DNA from: Numida meleagris
Taxonomy: Eukaryota; Chordata; Aves; Galliformes; Numididae
Length of the DNA stretch: 64,000 nucleotides
Direction: 5' to 3'
NCBI RefSeq assembly: GCF_002078875.1
Contig: NC_034410.1
Coordinates: forward strand, 76,352,661-76,416,660
Position 1 is the stretch's first letter. Each line of letters begins with the position of its first letter. The notes under the pieces were generated by a model. That model had not been told where the DNA came from. It did not search any database and saw only the letters and a list, made by a program, of their open reading frames with translations. The position numbers were made by a program, and so were the translations under genes. Below, piece after piece: positions 23,047 through 32,500 of the stretch.

Positions 23047-25200
23047 GCTCGCCACTGAAATCTCAACCAAACTGCCATCAGTGAATATGTTTTCGAGAGA
23101 AGACATTGACCCTTCATGGTTCACGCTATCAAATCAGTAATATTGACCTCTAAAATCATATCCTGTCCTGTTCTCTTACTTTAATTCCCAAGGGTTAATA
23201 AGAACAAATACAGTATTGAGTTGATACACCAAATGGAAAATTTTACCTTTTCTGTTAAGTATGTTAAGTGCTGATCAAGGGTGTTTTTTTATAAGACTGT
23301 CTGATAAGATGAAAATTATGATTATGACCAGTGAGCTTAAAACTTGTGCTTTTAGTTCTGGCATTGCAATAGCAGATAGTTAATGTAGTTTTTATGCTAA
23401 ACCAGTTGAGAACAGCCCCTTTATACTGGTACTCTTACTATCTGGAGGGAGCTTGTTGTGTTGAGACAGAAATTAGTGATTGTCTTGAATACCCAGAACC
23501 AGTATTGCAGTCTTTAGTAGCCTGAGATGTTAGATCTCAAGTGGGCAGAAATCCAGCTGAATCTTTTTTTTACTTGCACTCCCAATCTAGATGAAGTTCT
23601 TTTGTGCAGGCTCTCCACATGTGGAGGTCTATGGGTACGAAATAGTAGTCAAGAGTAATAAGCATGCTGCTGCTCTGACCTGACAGGCCAGGTGGTGAGG
23701 TGATGATTTCTCAATTCCAATAACAAGTTGAAGGAATTCAGGACCTTCAAGAATTGAACTTAAACTGGAGGAAAATTTGTTTTCTTTTTTTAAATGACGC
23801 TATTATTGTGTTTAACTTCAGGAGCCAAGCTCTCTTACGCTTCTTTTTAAAAATTATTATAGGGAATAAAAGTTACCTTTCAGGTAGAGCAGTTGGATTA
23901 AGTTAGGCCACATAATTAAATATTCCCATTACACGGTTTGAAATGAAAAAAGCACAAACCCTGTCCAGTTCTTTCTTCATCTCTGTAAAACCCAGGAAAG
24001 TAATTTTTTAAATATTCCACCTACATTTTAAAAATGTACTTTTGTTTTTGACTGACTATAAATACAGTACAGGTCTTAATGCCCTGTGAGTTTATAAAAC
24101 TTCGAACAGTCTCAAAAAAAGTGAGTACAGGAGCAAAATGCTGAGAAATACGGCCCATTTCACAGATGGAATAACTCATGTCCCATGAGTGAAAGGGACC
24201 TGGTATGTCCATCTATTAGAAGGCTTGAAATGCAAAGGGTATATTACAAAAGATAGGCATGGATGTATTTATTCTGCACCAAGGAAGGGACCTATGATCT
24301 GGGTATGAAGTCCTTATTTTCAGTTTAATTAGATAACTGTACTTGCCTTAAGGAGTGAGTGTTGTTTATAAGAATTAATCTGCATTACAAAATGCATATT
24401 TTTTTAAAATACGCTTTCTGATGTCGGTACTTCTGAGGCCTTGTTCTTAGCCACTCATGAGTGTACAAGTGATTCACACATGAGTAATTTATCCTTAAAG
24501 GTAGAACTGTTGAACCTCATGGAACGTATTTATGAGCTAATTCACCAGCAGGTTCAGGCCAGTGAGACTATCATCTCATTGACGCAGCCAGTAGTTAGTT
24601 GTCAGTGTGCTGCATCAGTGCCTCAGCAGATGGTCATGGTCACTTGATGCTGGTAGCTGCTGGCTTAAGAATGGTGGCATTCAGCTCTCCTATTTTTATG
24701 TCTACAACTGAAGTAGTGTGTTGACTCTAACTGTAGTCAAAACAGGCAGTAGAGGAGAGGTATGACACTTCTGGCTAATGTTTCAAGATGACCTGAATTG
24801 CTCTCGCCTCCATTCATTGGCTGTAGTGGAAAATTAAAAGTACTTCAGAGTAGCTGCACACCATTTGGGGGGTTTGGACAGCTCTACTCTGTGTGTTTCT
24901 ACCTTATGCAAGCAACACCACATTTCCAGCTTTTGAGTTAGAAACAACCACTCTTGGTTGTTAATGCGATATACACAGCATATATAGACAGTATCACAAT
25001 TTTGTCTCTGATTCCTTAGATAGGTATATAAGTTTGTACAATGAAGTATGATTTTCAAGATGTCTTTAGTCACTTTCAGAGTGCAGGATTTCCTATATGA
25101 TTAGAAAGTGTCTCTGTATGAAAGCATATTATATATGGTTGGAAGATATCCATGCTTATGCATAGCTTGCCGAAAATAAAGAATCATAATTGGTGATCTG
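23047..25200 (+). other. DAP: Probable DAP 3' UTR
   Basis: Sequence after the DAP stop codon, with no competing gene. An early AATAAA occurs at about 23865 and a better placed one at 25175-25180, which would give a UTR of about 2.1 kb. The end is assigned by signal only. No long open frame with recognisable homology is present. Confidence 0.5.
25175..25180 (+). promoter_or_regulatory. Candidate poly(A) signal 1 for DAP
   Basis: AATAAA followed about 20 bases later by a GT-rich stretch (tggtgatctggaatggctgc). Of the DAP candidates this one has the most typical hexamer-to-GT spacing. Confidence 0.5.
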
Positions 25201-25339
25201 GAATGGCTGCTGATGATTATTAATACTTTAAGTAATTAAGTATGTCACAGTAACATACAAGCACAGCATATGTTCAGATGTTACATGAAATTATTGCAAA
25301 AGAAGTGTCCTGAAATTGCCCGTGCGGCAGTAACACAAC

Positions 25340-25345
25340 AATAAA
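25340..25345 (+). promoter_or_regulatory. Candidate poly(A) signal 2 for DAP
   Basis: AATAAA followed by ggttgtatattggg, which is GT-rich. It is an alternative 3' end about 165 bases past the first candidate. Confidence 0.4.
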
Positions 25346-25386
25346 ACCTGAGGTTGTATATTGGGCTAGTTTTTCCATAAGTACAA

Positions 25387-25392
25387 AATAAA
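25387..25392 (+). promoter_or_regulatory. Candidate poly(A) signal 3 for DAP
   Basis: AATAAA in 'aaaataaataag', followed by the G/T-rich gggtggggtcgatggg. It is the strongest downstream element of the three by eye. Confidence 0.4.
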
Positions 25393-25399
25393 TAAGCAG

Positions 25400-26026
25400 G
25401 GTGGGGTCGATGGGATTTTATTGCAGAATGCCACAATTTATAGCTAGGGAAAATGATTAGGAAGTTTCACGTGATGAAGTTTCCTGGGTTCTATTGGAAG
25501 GTGAGTTGCCCTTTTCCACTAAAACTGGAGAGCCCCACTAGGTCTTGGTGAAGGTATAAAATCCAAGTCTGGTAGTAAGTCTGTACAGTAAATGAAATAA
25601 GATTTTACATTTTCTGATGACTGTTCTAGTCTTTTAGAAAAGAAAATTTTATAACCGGAAGAGTTGACAAGCATCTCATAGCACAACATTGCATAACATT
25701 TGGTAGAATTGCATAACACGGATGATTCACAGAAGACTTGAAATAAGTGACCACAGAGTTCTTGGAAGCTGATACTTTTGGCATTCTATGTTTTGTATAT
25801 ACATAATGTGTATGCAGTAAACATATGTGATGCCTCAGTACAAATACAACAGATTTACGGCCCTGTGAGTATTGCAGTGTTTTATCCTTAGACTCGCAGT
25901 CATGTAATGATACACTACATTATTTAAAAACTGTTCTCTTTCATTAAAATTTTGGGAAAATACATGAGCATGGTGTCTGGCATGCTGTTGATTGAGTTGT
26001 CTATAATTATTCTAAGCCCTGTTTTC
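25400..26026. other. Spacer between DAP and the provirus
   Basis: Unique AT-rich sequence. I see no gene, repeat or regulatory structure in it. Confidence 0.6.
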
Positions 26027-26031
26027 TGCAG
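26027..26031. repeat. Left target-site duplication of the provirus
   Basis: TGCAG directly left of the LTR terminal TGTA. It is repeated exactly at 28522-28526 on the other side of the element. Confidence 0.85.
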
Positions 26032-26380
26032 TGTAATGCTATAACGTTATGGAAAGCAAAGCACAGGAGAAGTAGCAGAGTGGTACAATCCTAGGCTACA
26101 GCAAATTAGAACAACCCCCAGTGCAGCAGTCGCAGACACAGAAACAAAAGAAGAAAAACTGCTTACCTTTGGAAGGCCTCCAGTAGGCAGGGATCTCTAG
26201 CAAGATACCCTTGCCTCCACTGCCAACCCTTAAATGAGGATTGGGAAGGGGTGGATCCTGGCTCCACCCCTTCCAGTCACTCAGGCACATTGCATGCACC
26301 TGAGCTCCCCTGGGTTGGCCCTGCCTTCCCACCAAGTGCTCAATCACTGGTTCAGGCTGTGGCTTAGCGTTTCTGCTACA
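26032..26380 (-). repeat. 3' LTR of the ERV-L-like provirus
   Basis: 349 bp with terminal inverted TGTA...TACA. On the minus strand it begins TGTAGCAGAAACGC and ends AGCATTACA. A polypurine tract lies immediately upstream and the target-site duplication immediately downstream. I see no AATAAA on the minus strand. A good donor-like CCAAAGGTAAGCAG lies at about 26158-26171 (minus), whose use is unknown. Confidence 0.85.
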
Positions 26381-26392
26381 CCCCACCCCTTC
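26381..26392 (-). promoter_or_regulatory. Polypurine tract
   Basis: On the minus strand gaaggggtgggg abuts the LTR first base. This is the position and composition of a retroviral plus-strand primer, and it fixes the LTR start. One T interrupts the purines. Confidence 0.8.
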
Positions 26393-27208
26393 ACAGCATG
26401 AACCAGGGACTGAGCAGGTTGAAGGTATTCCATTACAGCGATCAGTACACCACGACACTTGGTACAATTTGTCTGTTGCAGTGTAGATAGATAGAATATG
26501 GAACAACTGATGATTGGTTCATGGTTGAGGCTCATGTTCCTTTGTGGACCAGTACTCTACAGTTCTTCTGGAGGGACAAAGTTGCTTGGACCAGGGAAGG
26601 TTTGGCTTGCATTCCATCAGTCCCATATAGTCCACCACTGGGCATCACACTGATCTTACAGTGACACTGGAGCATCTTGATGCCATGTTAATCCTCCCAG
26701 TGATTCTGTGGAATCAAAGACTCACAGGGAGTAGCACAGATGTTTCAGAGGTACAAGAAGGGGTAGGTCCGCCCTCCATGGCAAGATACAGGCCATGTTC
26801 CTGTCCTGAGTCAAGACATCACCTTGCACTGGGGCATAACCTGGGCATCTGTACCACACCCTTTGGCCCAGTATCTGAAGATGCATAACTATATCAGGTA
26901 TCAAAGGGGGGGGGTGTCCTGATCTGCCATAGGAGCATAATTAAGGTCCCCTTAGCAATGAAAACCAGAGTGTTGACCACAATGTCTGCAGGCCATGTAC
27001 CTATTACCAGCGGACTACTGATCCCCCATCCTCCAGTCATTTCCCCCAAGGTGCAAGTAGGCCACACCACTTTGGTCCTACTTGCACCTTCCAAGGCCTT
27101 TCTATTCTATGGGTACAGGGTTCTACGTTTTCAGGAGCAGGGAGCAGACGGTTATTTTCATTACCAGTTTGGGGTCTTACCCGATTGTCAGTGCCTGCAA
27201 TTTGGATC
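26393..27208 (-). pseudogene. Provirus 3' internal region, possible integrase remnant
   Basis: It lies between the RNase H remnant and the polypurine tract, where integrase should be. Short open segments exist in different frames (for example minus 26894-27094), but I cannot confirm the HHCC or DDE residues, and there are several frame changes. An integrase remnant is expected from position only. No envelope gene was recognised. Confidence 0.4.
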
Positions 27209-27391
27209 CTAAGAGGGGAGGCCCATGTTGTCTGTATGATATGCCACTGCTCTCCACTTGCTCGGGTTGCCCTTACTGGACCCATCCATATACCAGGCAT
27301 CTTCAGGAATAGGATATTTCTCTTCCTGAACAGGACTCGACTCCGGCGGAGCAACCGTTGTCTCTTCTGGCACATCACTGTGATATGTCAC
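27209..27391 (-). pseudogene. ERV-L-like RNase H remnant
   Basis: The minus-strand frame carries WYMDGSSKGNPSKW at about 27297-27256, the N-terminal RNase H signature with its first catalytic aspartate (D of MDGSS). The downstream catalytic residues are not in the same open frame, so the domain is truncated or shifted. It follows the connection segment, as expected in pol. Confidence 0.75.
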
Positions 27392-27396
27392 CAGGC

Positions 27397-27778
27397 CTAG
27401 GATCTTCTAGACTTCTTCATTCTGTGATTATGAAGACAGGCTACTCCTCTGGCTGAGATAGGCGACCCATCATGCCACTGTCTGTGCTTGGGCCACCCCA
27501 TCTTAGGAAGGTGGGTCAGATCTTCCACCCACCCCTGAATTGGCAAGGTGGTCTTAATTATGACTTCAGACATTTGGGTTATTGACTCTACTGCCTGTAA
27601 CGCAGCGTAGGCAGCCAATAACTTTCTCAGTCATACTGTACTTCTCTTCCGTCCATGCCAGACCTGAGACCAGAGCCCAGCTGGGATTCAAACAGAATTC
27701 CGGCGCTGCCGTAGGCCCCCAGACAAACCCATCCTGAGTTACACAGACGTCTCGTTTGGCTGGAAGGGTGGGAATCAA
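27397..27778 (-). pseudogene. ERV-L-like pol connection/tether remnant
   Basis: Two overlapping broken frames (27566-27778 and 27397-27618). The first has a VTQDGFVWG segment and the second AAYAALQAVE followed by IIKTTLPIQGWVEDL, which match the region between reverse transcriptase and RNase H in ERV-L-type pol. A frameshift separates the two near 27600. Confidence 0.7.
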
Positions 27779-27801
27779 ATATACCCAGTGCCTGGGCCTG
27801 T

Positions 27802-28463
27802 TTAACAGCTAGTTTTGCTTGCTGGAAGGCCTCCTGTTCTGCCCCAGTCCCATTTCTGAGCTTTCTTTGTGAGTTGGTATAAAGGCCTCAGCAGCTGCAC
27901 TAGGTGGGGTATAAAGGAATGCCAGCATCCCAGTATACCCAAAAATTCCTGCAGCTGCCTTGGCATGGTAGGGACTGGCAATGTCTGAACCTTGTCTGTT
28001 ATTGCACTGGGTAGTACTTCAGTCTTTCTTGACCAAACTACACCCAGGAATTTCACCAACAAGCCTGGCCCTTGCACCTTCTGTGGGTTTATAGCCCACC
28101 CTTTCCCTTGTAAGTTAGTAGTCAGTGAATCTACTGCCCTTCCTAATGCCTCCAGTGAGTCAGACATCAACCTGATATCATCAGTATAGGAGTACAGTTT
28201 GGTGTTGATTAATCATGTTATTCCAATCTGCTAGATCACACACCACTAAGTTATGGCAATAGGTGGGCAAACACATATACCCTTGTGGCAGGACCTGAAA
28301 GGTCCACTGCCTGCCTCCCACATAAATGCAAACTGGTCTAATGATTCTTCATAGATGGAATAATGAAGAATGCATTTGGCAAGTCTAAGACACAATGGTA
28401 GGTTTCTGTCTCCCTACTCTGTATCCATCAGGTAGGCAATATTACGTACAGCTGCATGAATGC
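27802..28463 (-). pseudogene. ERV-L-like reverse-transcriptase remnant
   Basis: The active-site box reads Y-T-D-D at 28188-28177 (YxDD family). It is followed in the same frame by SDSLEALG, INPQKVQGPG, KFLGVVWS (primer-grip area) and IPHLVQLLRPLYQLTKKA (thumb). Before the box the frame shifts near 28200-28220. Upstream, a 'LPQGY' box and CHNLVVCDL can be read in another frame, reaching to about 28440. The first fingers motifs are missing, because the element jumps from the 5' LTR stub into reverse transcriptase at about 28463. It is non-functional. Confidence 0.88.
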
Positions 28464-28521
28464 GCCTTCCCATCAGGTGCTCAATCACTGTTTCAAGCCA
28501 TGACTTAGCATTTCTGCTACG
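28464..28521 (-). repeat. 5' LTR stub of the provirus
   Basis: 58 bp aligning without gaps to 26323-26380 (offset 2141), with 9 differences by my count. The outer terminal dinucleotide has mutated (CTACA to CTACG on the plus strand). Only the first 58 bases of U3 remain. Confidence 0.85.
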
Positions 28522-28526
28522 TGCAG
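28522..28526. repeat. Right target-site duplication of the provirus
   Basis: TGCAG, identical to 26027-26031, directly outside the 5' LTR stub. Confidence 0.85.
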
Positions 28527-29293
28527 TTATTAGTAATTAGTTTATTTACTTCTCCTTTCAACAACATGATTTATCTGTTTCTCACTGGATGGCCTGAAAC
28601 AGAAGTCTTGTGCTTTTATTTGTGGTAGTATGATCACTGCGTGCTGCTGGCTCTTTAGTGAAAATATTCACAACAATCTGTTTCATAGAAAGGTGAAGGG
28701 GTTGCTTTGGACATAATTTTTTGTAATTTTAGAATAACACATTCTGAACTTCCACCATCTTCACAGAGAAGGAATGTGTATGAGTATTGCCAATAACTTC
28801 TCGTGTCCCCTTCAGATTTCAGAATATCAAATTTAAAATGAGACTTAAGTCTAGGCCAATGCCCTTTAGAATTAGGATATGTTAATTGCATTTGTGAAAA
28901 TGTGGGGATGACCATAAGGGCACAGTTACTGTTATAGCAGGAAAAGATGTTGAAGGTCAGATGCTCCAATTACATAAAGAAGAGAATTTCAGTTTGAGTT
29001 AACTTTATTTGCACACAAACCTCCTCCCTCGAAAGAGAAAGACGTTGAAATGTGCTTTACGCACAAGGGGTCACAGCTAGCATTGTGTACTCTTTCAGTA
29101 AAAGAGGAATCCATGCTGCGTTGACTGGAGGAGGCTAGAAGAAAAGAGAGTGAGTCAAGTCTACAGTGGTAAACCATCATCAGACGTCCTCAACAGAGGG
29201 GTAAAATAATACACATTGTCACTGCAGCCTTGGTAAGCGCTGTGTGTGTTTGTATTATGTATAAATATTAAAGATCCTTAACTTGATACCCTA
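28527..29293. other. Intergenic, no feature seen
   Basis: Unique sequence between the provirus and a CR1. Nothing recognisable on either strand. Confidence 0.6.
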
Positions 29294-29580
29294 ATCACAG
29301 AATCATAGAATCATAGAATTTCTCAGGTTGGAAAGGACCTTCAAGATCATCAAGTCCAACTGCAACCTAACTATACTACTCTAACAACCCACCGCTAAAT
29401 CATGTCCCCGAGCACCACATCCAAACGGTTTTTAAACACATTCAGGGATGGTGACTCAACCACCTGCCTGGGGAGCCTGTTCCAGTGCTTAACAACCCTT
29501 TCTGTAAAGAAGTTCTTCCTGATATCCAACCTAAACCTCCCCTGGTGCAACTTGAGGCCTAATGAATTCCTTTTTTCAAA
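29294..29580 (-). mobile_element. CR1 LINE 3' end, minus strand
   Basis: It starts with the inverted terminal repeats 'cagaatcatagaatcatag', then 'aggttggaaaggacct', 'tcaagatcatcaagtccaac', 'gggagcctgttccagtgct' and 'aagttcttcctgatatccaa'. This is a well preserved 5'-truncated copy of a CR1 3' UTR of nearly 290 bp. It breaks off after the 'cttgaggcct' block. Confidence 0.92.
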
Positions 29581-32500
29581 ATTTCTCTGTCACACCTCTG
29601 GCATGCACATGTTCTGTCTTAGGAAGATGGAAGGTTGTATTTTGCTTGTTGCTGTGTTCTTCAGTCTCCTTCAAGATTATGTGTTTGTTGGTTTTCCTCA
29701 TTCTGCACTGGAAAAACAGTATTCACAAAATGTCTCTTTGAGTCTTTTCATAAAATCTTAGCACACATATTTACACAGGAAACCTCCAGAGAGAGATGGA
29801 ATGCATTATATTTTACAAAGCACTCCATGAATGAAGACTGAGTTTTGTTACAAAGACTGTTCCCTTTCCTTTCAGGCTGCTGATCTCAGGTGACAACAGG
29901 AATACAATTTTCTGAGAACATACTGCTTGGAGCTGGCAGGCATGCATGGATGCTGGCAATTTTTTTTGAAAATGCGCTCCCAATCCAGCCAGGCTGGGAC
30001 AACTCTCAAATGCCGACACTAAGCCCATTGCAAGCATAAATCTTGCAAGTGACCTTGAAAGGACTCTCGCAATGTAATCTCTGCTGCCCAGCTTATGGTG
30101 GAGCTATTTTTAGAAAATTCTGGTGGCCTGTGTTCTACAGGTCATTCTCAGCTTTAATAAAGAAAAGCATTTGTAATCCACAGTGGTTTCAAGGATTGTA
30201 AAAATTGTTTAGCTGATAATGAGCTGAGAGCTTTCTCTAGCCAATAGTAAGGAGACGTGTATTACCTTCGTTGGGTTCTCACCTTGTTGTGTCTAAAGCT
30301 GGTTCAGTAAGGTGGGTTTTGTCCTTCAGTCTGTCTGACACACGGCATGTTGTGAAAGTAAGTGGGTAAAATAACGTCCAGACATTTTTGGTAGAGATTG
30401 CCTCAGGTGCCAGTGGATTCATATTGCTGTGTTCAAAAGGACAACAACGTCACTTTCTTACACTCAGAGGAACAAATGCTTTGGAAAGCACAGCAACTAA
30501 CCTGGCTTCAGATCTAGCAGTGGATTTGATGGTGTTCCATGAAACTGCCCTTAGAAGATCATTAGAGAAAAGAAACAGAGGTATCACCTTTCAGAACCGG
30601 TGAGCATTGCCTATAGTGCTCAAATACCTCAGTTTCCACTGCTTTAATTTTAGAGTGCACAATTCATTGATCTGTTAATCTACGTGGCCTTGAATCTTTT
30701 TGCATGGGAGAACTCTGAATGAAGAATATCTACAAATGCAAAACAAATTCTCTCTTTGCTGCAAAAGCCAGCACTGGGTGTGTTTGTGTATCAGCTGTGG
30801 AATTGAGACTTACTTCAGTTGTTGTGAGATCTAGTTAATATTCTAGTATGTGTGTGTACCTACAAAGAAAGACAGTAGTCAGTTTTAGAACCGAAGATCT
30901 CATGTTTTATTCATCCGAGAGGCATTAAGCAATGTGAGATCAGATTTCTTGGAACACATAGTTTGGATGAACACCTTTAACATCCTTCTTGCGGGTATCT
31001 TTTCACTGCTTTAAACGTGAGTTACACTGGAAGCTGATTCCTTACCTAATTCCTATTCTCTGGATAAAATATAAGGAAGATCAGATGCAAGAAGTCTTTT
31101 CTAGGACCTGATTTATCACCCAGAACAGAATAAACATCAGTCCACTGCTGATGTGGCAACTGTGACAGCTGGAGGTGCTGGGTATGGAAGGCTGAAACCT
31201 TAAACAAGCCTTTCAGTTCAGCTTATTATGAGGACATTTGTTAAGCACATAGCCTTGCTTTTCACTGTGCCAAATAGCTCCTAAAACGCACACACTGGAA
31301 ACTTACACTTTGTAGTACAAGAGCTCTACTTCACATACTAATAGCCGGTTCGCCGTTAGCCAATTGTTTCCAAGATAAATATTTATGGCAAGTATAGAGC
31401 TTGATCTGACTGTTCATTGTGCCTCATAATATTCCTCTCTCCTAGATTTACACATGTAGTTGTTTACGGAATGCAGCCCTTTCCCGGCTGCCATTCTGCA
31501 CCACGCATGTTGTTCTCTGGTGGTCAGCGCTTTGTGACAGGCGTGACTCTGTTCAACCGGAGCAGGGTGAAAGGTACAATCCTCTGCCAGCCTCTGAAGC
31601 TGAAAACATTAGAGCAGCATCTAAGCAGATCCTTCCTGAGAGACTGACTTCACTTCTGAGCCAAACCTGCTGGGCCCGCAGCCCCTGAGGGTCAGGCAGG
31701 CTGCAGTGCACGACACGAGCACCTGTCCCATCTGCGGGCACATCTTGGGGCCACGCCATCACTCTAGCATCCTGGGTGAGAGTCTCTGGCAAGAGCAGAA
31801 GCAGTGATGCCGAAAAGGTGCCTTCAGGTGTGGGGTGCTGGTGACGCACTGAGCGCAGAGGCTGTCCAGGCTTCATGTGAGCAGCTGACAGGATAGGGGG
31901 ACACAAGTGCTAGGCTCCGGACCTCAGTCTGTGGGTTACACACCCACTGTGACTCTGTCTTCTGGGGATGCTTTGAGTAACCGTAAGTAAAAGCACACAT
32001 GCCCCTCAATAGGCAGTGTTGGCTGCAATGCCTGGGGCATGATTTAGGGGTATGGAAGCGGATTTTAAGGGGTCTGAATTCCTAGCCCATTTTGGAGGAA
32101 GCTTTTGCTGTCTTTCATGAAAGCTGGTTGCTTACCAGTAAAACGCACGCAGTTGTTGTTACAATTTGATAGAATTTGCCTGTGAAAACAGATGTGGAAA
32201 TGCCTTTAAATAGCTACATGCCCTGACAGCATCCCAGCATTTGCTGCCTAACTCAGTAAGTGTTTTCTCAAGGGAAAAATGCCTGTATAATTAACGCTAG
32301 CAGAAACACTTTGCAAGCCGTCCTAGGAAAGGTGTGAGCAGCTCCTGAGTGACTGTGCAGGTACAGACCTTGCTCCAGAAGTGTGGGTGCAGCTCAGTGG
32401 GAAAGAAGTGCAGCTTCCCCTCCTTTCCAAGATGGTGTATTTCATGATGTTGTCTTGCAATTGTGAACAGTGTCATCAGCACCTTGAGATAAGAGCTTGT

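Larger units (their letters stand above)
26032..28521 (-). mobile_element. Internally deleted ERV-L-like endogenous retrovirus
   Basis: A minus-strand provirus of about 2.5 kb. In its own 5'->3' order it holds a 58-bp stub of the 5' LTR (28521-28464), pol remnants (reverse transcriptase, connection, RNase H, then unclear sequence), a polypurine tract and a full 3' LTR (26380-26032). TGCAG flanks both sides. The reverse-transcriptase and connection segments resemble class III ERV-L elements more than alpharetroviruses, and the 5-bp duplication fits that class. No gag, protease or env was recognised. The frames are broken by shifts and stops, so it is a dead fossil. Confidence 0.88.

Noticed and set aside
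22880..23140. An 86-codon frame starting upstream of the DAP terminal exon
   Set aside because: It is in a different frame from DAP. The DAP frame beginning GDKDFPPAAAQ after the splice acceptor matches the known protein.
26661..27400. Plus-strand open frames within the provirus
   Set aside because: The element's pol order, polypurine tract and LTR orientation all place it on the minus strand, so the plus-strand frames are shadows.
31417..32009. Cluster of short open frames in a GC-richer intergenic patch
   Set aside because: Frames overlap on both strands and have no recognisable domain; there is no CpG-island promoter or exon chain.
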